This document shows positions 17,499 through 25,408 of a DNA stretch of 32,667 bases, one piece after another. Numbering within the stretch: the first letter of the stretch is position 1; each line of letters begins with the position of its first letter. Under the pieces are notes generated by a model that saw only the letters and a program-made list of their open reading frames with translations, ran no database searches and had not been told where the DNA came from. This DNA is from an uncultured Phycisphaerales bacterium. Lineage in GTDB: Bacteria; Planctomycetota; Phycisphaerae; Phycisphaerales; UBA1924. The DNA lies in NCBI GenBank assembly GCA_903929885.1, contig CAIYWI010000088.1, forward strand, positions 1 to 32,667, in the 5' to 3' direction. Position numbers and translations under genes: made by a program.

Positions 17499-18023
17499 AT
17501 GCCCACACCCGCCACGCCGCTCCCGCCCGTCTTCTCCTTCGGTGGCACGGACGTCGTCGTGCTGATCGGCGGCCGCCTGCTGCTCGCGGCGGCATTGGCC
17601 TTCATTCTGGGCATGACGCGAGAGCGGCTGCGCAAGACCGCGGGCCTTCGCACCCACATGATGGTCTGCATGGGGTCGGCGATCTTCGTGCTGGCGGCCC
17701 TGCTGACGCAACTGACGGCGGACGGGAGCAGCCGGGTGATTCAAGGCATCACGCAGGGCATCGGCTTTCTCGGGGCGGGCACCATCGTGAAGTTCAGCGA
17801 CAAGGCGGAGGTCAAGGGGCTGACCACCGCCGCGGGCATCTGGCTGACGGCGGGCGTGGGCGTGGCCTGCGGCCTGGGCGAGTTCTGGCTGGCGATCATC
17901 GCCACCATCCTCGCGTGGCTCGTGCTCACGCCCCTGGGCATCATCGAGCGCCACTGGGAGGAGCGTCGCGACGCGGCTCATGCCGCCACCAACGACGCTC
18001 ACCGAGCGGTCGACTCGAGGTGA
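17499..18023 (+). CDS. MgtC/SapB family membrane protein
   Basis: A 174-residue inner-membrane protein of the MgtC family. Hydrophobic helices lie at about residues 20-40, 50-72, 85-100 and 110-145. The family signatures are present: GRLLLAAALAFILGMTRE with the Arg/Glu pair, RKTAGLRTHMMVCMGSA, the IGFLGAGTI turn and GLTTAAGIWLTAGVGVACG. Family members are linked to growth at low magnesium and to modulation of ATP synthase or transport in pathogens; the function in environmental bacteria is mostly unknown. The usual cytosolic C-terminal domain is missing, leaving a short charged tail. Its last 25 bases overlap the end of the convergent AhpD-like gene. Confidence 0.88.
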   Translation: MPTPATPLPPVFSFGGTDVVVLIGGRLLLAAALAFILGMTRERLRKTAGLRTHMMVCMGSAIFVLAALLTQLTADGSSRVIQGITQGIGFLGAGTIVKFSDKAEVKGLTTAAGIWLTAGVGVACGLGEFWLAIIATILAWLVLTPLGIIERHWEERRDAAHAATNDAHRAVDSR

Positions 18024-18358
18024 TCCAAGGCCGCGGCGACCACGGGGGCGTAGACGTACGCGGGCCCGCCGCCCATCAGCACCGCCACGCCGGTCGCTTC
18101 CATGATCTCCGCGCCCGTCGCGCCGGCCTTGAGCGACTTCTCGACGTGGGCGTAGATGCACGGCTGGCAGCGGGTCGCCACAGCGATGCCCAAAGCGATC
18201 AACTCCTTGTGCTTGACGCCCAGCGTGCCTTCCTTCATCAGCCCCTGAAAGAAGGGGCCGAAGGCCTTGCCGATCTCGGGCGCACGCTGCTTCATGGCGT
18301 TCATCTCGGTCGGCCAGTTCTCGTAGAACGTCGCGGCATTGTCGAGCGGGTGTGACAT
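17999..18358 (-). CDS. carboxymuconolactone decarboxylase / AhpD-like protein
   Basis: A 119-residue small helical protein of the CMD/AhpD family. The redox motif is clear: E52 in KHKELIALG, then C64-x-x-C67 in TRCQPCIYAH with H71, the arrangement used by AhpD-type peroxidase partners. The ATG at 18358 has a strong ribosome binding site, AAGGAG, five to six bases upstream. It lies 59 bases downstream of the rhodanese-like gene on the same strand, so the two are probably one operon. This context suggests a thiol or persulfide redox role more than aromatic degradation. Such small proteins are hard to assign to a substrate by sequence alone. Confidence 0.85.
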   Translation of the reverse strand: MSHPLDNAATFYENWPTEMNAMKQRAPEIGKAFGPFFQGLMKEGTLGVKHKELIALGIAVATRCQPCIYAHVEKSLKAGATGAEIMEATGVAVLMGGGPAYVYAPVVAAALDHLESTAR

Positions 18359-18417
18359 CGAGGCACTCCTTGAAGGGCGCTTGGTCGCCGAGGCGGACTG
18401 GGATGGACAACGCGGGT

Positions 18418-19029
18418 TCAGACGCGGCACGAGCCGCCGCCGCACCCGCAGGACTTCTTGGGTGGGGCGTTCCAGGGCATCTTCTCGAGCAGAAGGGCCA
18501 AGCCGCACGTGCCGCTCAGGCCCGCGAAGACCAGCCCCGCGCCCATGAACGCGCTGGCGAGGTAGCCCGCGGGGTGCACGAACCAACCGATGGCGAGCCC
18601 GGCGAGCACCATCAGCCCGATGGCGATCTGCGTCTGTCGCATCACGCCGATGGCGGGCCCCTTGACGCCGGCGGGGGCGACCACCGGCAGGCCTGCGGCC
18701 TTCCATGCCTCGATGCCGCCGATCATGCTCGCGACATGCACGCCCGAGGCGGCCAACACGCCGCAACGGGCGGCGGCATCGGCCGACCGACGTCCCGACT
18801 TGCAGTGCAACACGAGCGTCTGGCCGGGCGCCACCTTCAGGGAGGCGGGGTCGAATCGCGAGAGGGCGACGAGCGTCGCCCCGGCGATGCGCTCTCTCGC
18901 GTGCTCGTCGGGCTCTCGCACGTCCACGAGCACGCACGAGCCGGCGGCCAGCCAATCCCGAACCTCTCGGGGAGTTGCATCGGCCCTGGACGTGGCGGCG
19001 GAGGATTGGTCGATGGTGGCGATGGTCAT
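18418..19029 (-). CDS. rhodanese domain protein with DUF2892-like membrane segment and Cys-rich tail
   Basis: A 203-residue protein. Residues about 18-118 form a rhodanese domain with LVDVREPDEHARERI and the active-site loop HCKSGRRS (C76). Residues about 128-170 hold two hydrophobic helices resembling DUF2892, so the protein resembles membrane-anchored YgaP-type sulfurtransferases. The last eleven residues, SCGCGGGSCRV, add three cysteines that could bind metal or accept sulfur. AGGAGA precedes the ATG at 19029. It probably transfers sulfane sulfur at the inner membrane face and works with the AhpD-like protein encoded just downstream. The 114 bases between this gene and the ChaN-like gene should hold its promoter, but I could not identify a clear box. 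Confidence 0.85.
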   Translation of the reverse strand: MTIATIDQSSAATSRADATPREVRDWLAAGSCVLVDVREPDEHARERIAGATLVALSRFDPASLKVAPGQTLVLHCKSGRRSADAAARCGVLAASGVHVASMIGGIEAWKAAGLPVVAPAGVKGPAIGVMRQTQIAIGLMVLAGLAIGWFVHPAGYLASAFMGAGLVFAGLSGTCGLALLLEKMPWNAPPKKSCGCGGGSCRV

Positions 19030-19143
19030 GGGTGTCTCCTGACGTGTGGCCCGCGGCGTCGCGAGACCGTCGTCATGTTGGTGTCATCGAGGCCCCGGCA
19101 GGTTCCCAATGGTCGCGACATTTCCGATGCGACTCCTGGGCCG

Positions 19144-20118
19144 TCAGTTGCGTGCGGCGGCGCCGGCGTCGCGGGCGGGGCCGACATACACGATGAAGTC
19201 GCCCCGACCGGCATCCTCGCGGTGCAGACCACCGGCTTGGGGGGCGTCCCGATCGACGAACGTCACGGTCAGGATCCGGGCATCGGGTCGTTGCGACCGA
19301 AGCGCCTGCGTCAGGCCGCCGTCGTGGTCCACGTGGAATCGCCCCACGACGAGCAGCACGGGACGGCCTCGATCGAGCCCGCGGGCCACGCTCTCTGCCA
19401 TGGTCCAGTCCCACATCGACTGACTGCGAAAAGTCGCGTCGAGCGCGACGCGGCGATCGGCGGCAAAGGCCTGGTCGGCGAGCTGTTCGGCGGTGATGCC
19501 CGCGTTGGCGTTCATCACCTCGTCGAATGCCTCCCGGTACGCCCCCTGCGGCAGCGAGTCGGGAATCCGGAACAGGCGTCGCTGCTCGTCGGTGAGGGCG
19601 CGAAGGCGGTCATACCCCTGGGCACGAGCGAGTCGCACGTATCGACGCGGCGCATTGGCCGCGATCACCGGGCGACCGCCGTCGCGAGCGAGCGAGATCA
19701 TCCGCCGGTGCGCGGGCGGCAGCCCCTGCTCGTCGCGTCGCAGCGCGGCGGCCATGCCGTCGACATCGGTGATCCCGGCGATGCAATCATCGACGCGGGA
19801 CTGCTCGTCTCGCTCGAGAAACTCCATGGCGAGCACGCCCTGCGGGCGGGCGGCGAGCAGGTCTCCCCATAACGTCGCGGCGGACGCAAGCCCGAGCGGG
19901 TGCCCGTGATTCTCGCCCACGAGCACCACATCGGCGGCGGCGGCGGTCTCGACCAACTCACCCCAGGTCGCAGCGGCCCCCTGAGCGCCGACGATGCGGA
20001 CCTCGCGGGCCTGTTCCTCGACGACGGGCGTGGCGGGTCGTCCGGCTCGCGGGCCGTCGGGGGCGGCGCAACCGACCAGAAGCAGGCACAGGACGGATAG
20101 AATCAGGCTCGTCTTCAT
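19144..20118 (-). CDS. ChaN-like lipoprotein (haem-uptake/Tiki superfamily)
   Basis: A 324-residue lipoprotein. The start at 20118 gives a short basic N-terminus, a leucine-rich core and a canonical lipobox LVGC near residue 18. The mature part matches the ChaN/Tiki fold: VVLVGENHGHPLG near residues 71-83, then MEFLERDEQ, and VVGRFHVDHDGG towards the C-terminus. These supply the Glu/His residues typical of the family. ChaN proteins have been linked to haem binding and iron uptake, while the wider superfamily includes metalloproteases, so either role is open. It is transcribed away from the cysteine synthase homologue, sharing a 108-base intergenic region. A TACGAT box about 40 bases before the ATG (20163-20168, minus strand) is a possible -10. 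Confidence 0.82.
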   Translation of the reverse strand: MKTSLILSVLCLLLVGCAAPDGPRAGRPATPVVEEQAREVRIVGAQGAAATWGELVETAAAADVVLVGENHGHPLGLASAATLWGDLLAARPQGVLAMEFLERDEQSRVDDCIAGITDVDGMAAALRRDEQGLPPAHRRMISLARDGGRPVIAANAPRRYVRLARAQGYDRLRALTDEQRRLFRIPDSLPQGAYREAFDEVMNANAGITAEQLADQAFAADRRVALDATFRSQSMWDWTMAESVARGLDRGRPVLLVVGRFHVDHDGGLTQALRSQRPDARILTVTFVDRDAPQAGGLHREDAGRGDFIVYVGPARDAGAAARN

Positions 20119-20226
20119 GGCGGGGTCCCAGGGTCGCGGCTGTCGCGGCCGACGACGAGCGATCGTACCCGTCGCGACCGTGCCGCCCTTGTCCGTTCCC
20201 CTGCCGCGTCGTTGGAGTCCGCAGGC

Positions 20227-21324
20227 ATGCAGCATTCGCCCACTCACGGCTCGCTGGCCAAGTCCGATGCTGCCACGCAGGCACATCTGGACGCCATCGG
20301 CCGTCTGTCGTGCATGGTGGGCCGCACGCCCCTGCTGGAAGTGCGATACGAGTCTCGGGGACGTCCCCGGCGGATCTTCGCCAAGTACGAGCAGAAGAAC
20401 ATGACGGGGAGCACCAAGGACCGGATGGCCCTGTGCATCCTGCGCGACGCGGTGGTGCGGGGCGAACTTCGACCCGGCGACATGATCGCCGAGGCCACCA
20501 GCGGCAACACCGGCATCGCCTTCTCCGCCATCGGCGGCGCGCTCGGGCACAAGGTCCGCATCTTCATGCCCGACTGGATGAGCAAGGAACGCGTCGCGTT
20601 GATGCACTCCTTCGGCGCGGAGGTCGTGCCTGTCTCTCGCGAGCAGGGCGGCTTTCTGGGCAGCATCGCCATGGCCGACGACTTTGCCCGGCGACAAGGC
20701 AACGTCTTCCTTCCCCACCAGTTCGACAACCCCGCCAACGCGCTGGCCCACGAACGCAGCACCGGCCCCGAGATCATCTCGCAACTCGAGCGCCTGGGTC
20801 TCAAGGCCCACGCCTTCGTCGCGGGCGTCGGGACCGGCGGCACGGTGATGGGCGTGGGCAGGGCCCTTCGGGCCAAGTGGCCGGGCACACGGATTCACCC
20901 CCTCGAGCCGGCCAACTCCCCCACGCTTCGCGAGGGTCGCAAGGTGGGCAAGCATCGCATCCAGGGCATCTCAGACGAGTTCGTCCCCTCGATCGTCAAG
21001 CTCGATGAGCTCGACGCCATCGTCGACACCTGGGACGGCGACGCCATCCTGGCCGCGCAGGCCCTTGGCCGCATCGGGCTGGGCGTGGGCATCTCGTCGG
21101 GCGCGAACTTCATCGGCGCCGACATGCTCTTGGACGAACTGGGCGACGATGCCGTGGTCGTCACCGTCTTTGCCGACAGCAACAAGAAGTACCTGAGCAC
21201 CGACTTGTGCTGCTGCGAGCCAGAACATGACTCGTTCCGGGCCCCCCACCTGGTCGTCAAGCGTTGGGAGGCCATGGGGTGCAGCCCATGCGCCATGGGC
21301 GGCTGCACGCCGCCGTCGCCCTGA
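20227..21324 (+). CDS. PLP-dependent cysteine synthase family protein with Cys-rich C-terminal tail
   Basis: A 365-residue fold-type II PLP enzyme of the cysteine synthase/cystathionine beta-synthase group. The PLP lysine is K64 in GSTKDRMA. The substrate loop TSGNTGIAF and the phosphate-binding GTGGTVMG are present, followed by GISSGANF. Cysteine synthases make cysteine from O-acetylserine and sulfide, though close relatives use other donors. The ATG at 20227 with GGAG upstream is preferred over a TTG five codons earlier. Beyond the usual family end, the protein continues for about 35 residues with a CCC triplet (LCCCEPEHD) and a GCSPCAMGGC end, six cysteines in all. This tail could bind a metal or act as a redox switch. 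It is not a CBS regulatory domain. Confidence 0.87.
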   Translation: MQHSPTHGSLAKSDAATQAHLDAIGRLSCMVGRTPLLEVRYESRGRPRRIFAKYEQKNMTGSTKDRMALCILRDAVVRGELRPGDMIAEATSGNTGIAFSAIGGALGHKVRIFMPDWMSKERVALMHSFGAEVVPVSREQGGFLGSIAMADDFARRQGNVFLPHQFDNPANALAHERSTGPEIISQLERLGLKAHAFVAGVGTGGTVMGVGRALRAKWPGTRIHPLEPANSPTLREGRKVGKHRIQGISDEFVPSIVKLDELDAIVDTWDGDAILAAQALGRIGLGVGISSGANFIGADMLLDELGDDAVVVTVFADSNKKYLSTDLCCCEPEHDSFRAPHLVVKRWEAMGCSPCAMGGCTPPSP

Positions 21325-21372
21325 TCGGCTCCGCCCACCCCCGATCACCAATCCGGGCGTCGGGCGAGCCCG

Positions 21373-21378
21373 TATCAT
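21373..21378 (+). promoter_or_regulatory. -10-like box TATCAT in the leader of the kinase gene
   Basis: TATCAT lies 49 bases after the stop of the cysteine synthase homologue and about 230 bases before the kinase start. No -35 match was found. The 282-base gap 21325-21606 has no credible gene, so this is the best visible promoter candidate for the kinase, with low certainty. Confidence 0.3.
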
Positions 21379-21606
21379 GCCTTGAGGGTTCCGCTCACCC
21401 GTTCCGACGCCTCTCGCGGACGGCGGCGACGAATTGTTGGCCGGCATTGTCAGGTTTGCGACGTCGGCTCCGTGTTCGTCATTGACCGCCCGCCGGACGT
21501 GCCAGGAACGACCGGGCGGCATCGACATGGATGCGAGGCATGAACATCCCGGCATGACGTCTCGCCCGCCGCGGGGCTTGGTCATCGCATGCGCGGAGGC
21601 CATCCG

Positions 21607-23994
21607 ATGACCGGCAACGCGGCCATTCGGGCGGAGCGGCTGGCGGACCTGCTGGAAAGCCTGCGCGAGCTCGATGCGCAGTCGCAAGCCGCGGCGTTGG
21701 AGGACCTTCGTCGCAACGACGCATCGATCGCCGCCGAACTCGAGACGCTCCTGGCGGTCACGCCGGCGGGCGTCGAGGAACGGATCCGCGGCCTGGCCAC
21801 GTCGATCGACGGCGAGACGGACGAGCGGATCGGCCCGTACAGGATCCTGGGCGTCATCGGCGAGGGCGGGTTCGGCATCGTTCACATCGCCGAGCAGATG
21901 GAACCGGTGCATCGCATCGTCGCACTCAAGGTGATCAAGCCCGGGATGGACACGCGCGAGGTGCTCACTCGATTCCGGCACGAGGTGCAGGCGCTGGGGG
22001 TGATGGATCATCCGAGCATTCCGGCGGTGCTCGACGCCGGCGAGACGCCCGACCATCGCCCCTTCGTCGTGATGCCTCTGATTCCGGGCAGTTCCATCAC
22101 GCAGTACTGCCTCGAGCAGAAACTCGACGTCAACGGTCGCGTGCGGCTGCTGCTCGAGGCGTGCCGCGCCATTCAGCACGCCCACTCGCGAGGCGTGATC
22201 CACCGCGACCTCAAGCCGGACAACATCCTCGTGAGCCAGAGCGAGGGGACGGCACGACCGGCCATCATCGACTTCGGGCTTGCCAAGGCGCTGGCCCCGC
22301 TTTTCGACGGTCGCACGGCGGTGACGCTCTCGGGGCAGGTTGTGGGAACGCCCGAGTACATGGCGCCAGAGCAGGCGGAGGGGCCGGGCGACGTGGACGT
22401 GCGAGCCGACGTCTACTCGCTGGGAGCGATCCTTTTCGAGTTGCTGGCCGGGCGGCCGCCCTTCACCGCCGCCGAGTTGCGATCCGCCGGCGCGACGGGA
22501 CTGCGCCGCGTGCTGGCCGAGCAGGAACCGCCGCCCCCGTCGCGGTTCGCGACGCTGCCCCGCGAACTCGACTGGATCTGCGGCAAGTGCCTCGAGAAGG
22601 CTCCCGAGCGTCGCTACCCCACGGCCGATGCTCTGGCGAGCGACCTCGAGCGGTTCCTGGAAGGCCGTGAAGTCGTCGCGGGCCCGGTGGGCGGCACGTA
22701 TCGGCTCTGGCGTCGCGCCGTCCGTCACCGGGCGGTGGTGATCCCCGCGGCGGTCGCGCTCGGGGCGTTGATCATCGCCGCGTTCATCGCGGTGGCGTTC
22801 GCCCTCCGCGCCAACGCCGCCGCCGCGCGAGAGGCGACGGTGAGCCGACTGACACGAGAGATCCTCACGGGCGTCAATCCCCGCGTGGCGCAGGGCCGCG
22901 ACCCCGAACTGCTGCTCATGATGCTCGACAAGGCCCGTCGAGTCTTCGACGACCCGAAGCTGACGCGAGAGGCCGAATGCGAGCTTCGCGAGACCTTCGC
23001 GCTGGCGTATTACGCCGTGGCGGCGTATCCGAGCATCACGGAGCACTCCCGCCGCGCCGACGACCTCATCATCGAACTGGAGGGGCGTGATTCGCTGCGG
23101 CGGATCCCGATGCTCGAAGCGACTTTCTGGGCGTGGCGCGACGAGCCGAATCCGGCCCCGAACCGTCCGACGCGAGAGGACCTGATGGCCGAGATCCTCC
23201 GGCTTGCCGCGCTGGACGACAAGCCCGACTCGACGCTGCTGCTGGAGAAGAAGATCATCTTCGCGAGATCGCAGTTCTACTCGCTGCCGGAGTGTCGCGA
23301 GCTGCTGGACGAGTTGACGAGGCGACTGGGCACCGCCGACCGCCGGACCATTTCGATGATGCGGGAGGTCGCCCGGATGATGGTGCACGCGGGAGTCGAC
23401 GGCTACATCGATCTCTACGCCGAGGCGAGGAGGCTCGCGCTGGCAACCTACGGGCTGGATGACCCGCTGGTGCACGAGGCCATCGGGGCCGAGACGTACG
23501 CGCTGATCAAGCCGCCGTTCGGACTCGAGAAGTGCCGCGCGACCACCGCCTTCGGCGACGCGCATCTCGCCGATGCCGAGCGAGTGCTCGGGTGGCGACA
23601 CCCCGGCGTGGCGACGGGACGACTGAACGTCGCGATGGCGATGATCGAGGGGGAACGTCTCGACGACGGGCTCCGCCTGCTCGAAACCGCGCTCGATCAG
23701 GAGATCCGCAGCCGCGGCAAGCGCTCGAACATGGGCGCGTGGATTCGCGGCGCGTTGGTCGCCGCGGCCATGAAGTTCGATCGCTTCGACATCGCCGACC
23801 GTCACGAAGCCGTGTTGTGGCAGGAGTTCCCAGAAGGCCCTCCGGTCGAGGGCGAGGCCGTGCGCATGATGGTGCGTGCGCTCCATGCCCGAGGCGACAC
23901 GACCCGTCGCGATCGGTGGCTCGGTTGGCTCCGTCGTGTCGACCTGTCGGAGGCCCTCCCGCAACTGGAAGCCGAGCTGGGCATCACGCGGTGA
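21607..23994 (+). CDS. membrane-anchored Ser/Thr protein kinase of planctomycete type
   Basis: A 795-residue Hanks-type kinase. I chose the ATG at 21607, not the one at 21589, because GGAGG stands 8 bases before it. Residues about 70-350 hold the kinase domain: GEGGFGIVH nucleotide loop, VALKVIKPG lysine, HRDLKPDN (H199, R200, D201), DFGLAK (D222), GTPEYMAPEQ and the DVYSLG segment, so it should be active. A single transmembrane helix follows at about 377-402. The C-terminal 390 residues are alpha-helical, resemble degenerate TPR repeats and should lie outside the membrane as a sensor or interaction region. Planctomycetes carry many such kinases and their targets are mostly unknown. Its neighbours give no hint of a substrate. 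Confidence 0.9.
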   Translation: MTGNAAIRAERLADLLESLRELDAQSQAAALEDLRRNDASIAAELETLLAVTPAGVEERIRGLATSIDGETDERIGPYRILGVIGEGGFGIVHIAEQMEPVHRIVALKVIKPGMDTREVLTRFRHEVQALGVMDHPSIPAVLDAGETPDHRPFVVMPLIPGSSITQYCLEQKLDVNGRVRLLLEACRAIQHAHSRGVIHRDLKPDNILVSQSEGTARPAIIDFGLAKALAPLFDGRTAVTLSGQVVGTPEYMAPEQAEGPGDVDVRADVYSLGAILFELLAGRPPFTAAELRSAGATGLRRVLAEQEPPPPSRFATLPRELDWICGKCLEKAPERRYPTADALASDLERFLEGREVVAGPVGGTYRLWRRAVRHRAVVIPAAVALGALIIAAFIAVAFALRANAAAAREATVSRLTREILTGVNPRVAQGRDPELLLMMLDKARRVFDDPKLTREAECELRETFALAYYAVAAYPSITEHSRRADDLIIELEGRDSLRRIPMLEATFWAWRDEPNPAPNRPTREDLMAEILRLAALDDKPDSTLLLEKKIIFARSQFYSLPECRELLDELTRRLGTADRRTISMMREVARMMVHAGVDGYIDLYAEARRLALATYGLDDPLVHEAIGAETYALIKPPFGLEKCRATTAFGDAHLADAERVLGWRHPGVATGRLNVAMAMIEGERLDDGLRLLETALDQEIRSRGKRSNMGAWIRGALVAAAMKFDRFDIADRHEAVLWQEFPEGPPVEGEAVRMMVRALHARGDTTRRDRWLGWLRRVDLSEALPQLEAELGITR

Positions 23995-24175
23995 GCCCCC
24001 CGCCGCGGGGAGCGGCTGCCGCCTCGCGTCGGCGCAAGTCCCCACCGTGCAAGCATCTCCCCCGGTCCGGCCGCTCGAGGCCGCGTCATGAACCTGTCGT
24101 CGGTAAACGTCGATGAAAGTGGCATCGAGCGTCCATTCGCTCCGCCGCCGTCTTGATCGAAATTCACCCGACCAC

Positions 24176-24181
24176 TATCCT
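24176..24181 (+). promoter_or_regulatory. promoter TTGATC-17-TATCCT, leaderless candidate
   Basis: TATCCT ends 6 bases before the ATG at 24188. TTGATC at 24153-24158 is a four-of-six -35 match at the ideal 17-base spacing. The expected transcription start falls on the start codon. This is one of the two best-supported examples of the leaderless pattern in this window. Confidence 0.6.
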
Positions 24182-24187
24182 GACGCC

Positions 24188-25267
24188 ATGACTCCACGCC
24201 TGTGCCTCAACATGCTCGTCCGCGACGACGCGGCCACCATCGAACGCTCGCTGGCGTCGATCGTCCCGCACGTCTCGTGCTGCGTCATCGCCGACGCGGG
24301 CTCGACCGACGGCACGCCGGACATCGCCAAGCGCGTGCTGGAGGCCGCGAAGGTGCCCTTCGAGATCGTGAAGGTCGCCTTCGAGAACTTCGGCCAGGCC
24401 CGCAACGCCGCACTCGAGGCGTGCCGCGCCAGTCGCATGGAGTTCGACTTCGTCCTGCTGGCCGACGCCGACATGGAACTCCACGTCGACGCGTCGACGC
24501 CGGTGGCTCGCCAGCTCGAGTATCCCGCGCATCAGATCCTGCAGCGCGTCGCGGGCGGCCTCGAGTTCGCGCACGTCCGCATCGTCCGTCGCGACCTGCC
24601 TGGCAAGTACGTGGGCGTGAGCCATGAGGTGCTTGACGTGGGCTACCGCGGCCGCCATCCACTCAAGGGCGTGCACATCACCCAGCACGCGGGCGCCAAG
24701 GACATGTCGGCCAAGCACCAGAAGGACGTCGAGCTCTTCACCGAGGAGGTGAAGAAGCGTCCCGACGACACCCGCTCGACCTTCTACCTCGCCAACGCGC
24801 TCTTCTGCCTGGGTCGCCACGAGGAGGCCATTCGCTGGTACCGTCGCCGCATCGAGCTCGGCGGCTGGCAGGAAGAGGTCTTCTACAGCCACTACCGCAT
24901 CGCACGCTGCATGCTCGCGCTCGAGCGAGAGGCCGACTTCTTCCACCAGTGCCTGGTGGCCTTCGACGCCTTCCCGGACCGCGCCGAGCCGCTGCACCTG
25001 CTCGCGGCACGCTGCATGGAGACCAAGCGGTACCGCGTGGGCTATCACGTCGCCTCGATCGCCGCCGGCGTGCCCCGTCCGTCGACCAACGCGCTCTTCG
25101 TCGAGCCATCGGTCTACGACTGGCGGATCGCCGACGTCATGGCGGTGTGCGCCTACTACATCGATCGCAAGCGCGAAGCCCTCTCCCTCAACGAGAAGAT
25201 CTTCGACATCGTGCCCGTCGACCAGAAGCAGCGCATCCTCGCCAACGTCAACGCCTGCAGGGCGTGA
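24188..25267 (+). CDS. family 2 glycosyltransferase with TPR-like C-terminus
   Basis: A 359-residue GT2-type protein. The GT-A fold signatures are LNMLVRDDAATIERSL at the N-terminus, IADAGSTDGT (D36, D41), NFGQARNAAL (67-76) and the metal-binding DAD at 93-95. No membrane helix is seen, so it is probably a soluble cytosolic enzyme adding a sugar to a surface or protein acceptor. Residues about 190-350 look like TPR-type helices (TFYLANALFCLGRHEEAIRWY), a layout common in planctomycete glycosyltransferases. Donor and acceptor cannot be told from the sequence. It starts about 190 bases after the kinase gene and seems to have its own promoter adjacent to the ATG. Confidence 0.86.
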   Translation: MTPRLCLNMLVRDDAATIERSLASIVPHVSCCVIADAGSTDGTPDIAKRVLEAAKVPFEIVKVAFENFGQARNAALEACRASRMEFDFVLLADADMELHVDASTPVARQLEYPAHQILQRVAGGLEFAHVRIVRRDLPGKYVGVSHEVLDVGYRGRHPLKGVHITQHAGAKDMSAKHQKDVELFTEEVKKRPDDTRSTFYLANALFCLGRHEEAIRWYRRRIELGGWQEEVFYSHYRIARCMLALEREADFFHQCLVAFDAFPDRAEPLHLLAARCMETKRYRVGYHVASIAAGVPRPSTNALFVEPSVYDWRIADVMAVCAYYIDRKREALSLNEKIFDIVPVDQKQRILANVNACRA

Positions 25268-25408
25268 GCCCGCGAAGCCACCCCGCGACCGCGGTCCGCA
25301 CCGGTTCCGGTCCCGCCTTCCTCGCGACTCCTCCCGGCCGACGTTCATCGCCGCCTACCCTTCGCTTCGGGTGGCTGGTCGCTTTGCCGTCCAGCGAGGG
25401 AGCGAACC

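Noticed and set aside
23998..24010. Hairpin CCCCG-CCG-CGGGG after the kinase gene as a terminator
   Set aside because: The loop is only three bases, there is no T run, and short G/C palindromes are frequent by chance in this sequence.
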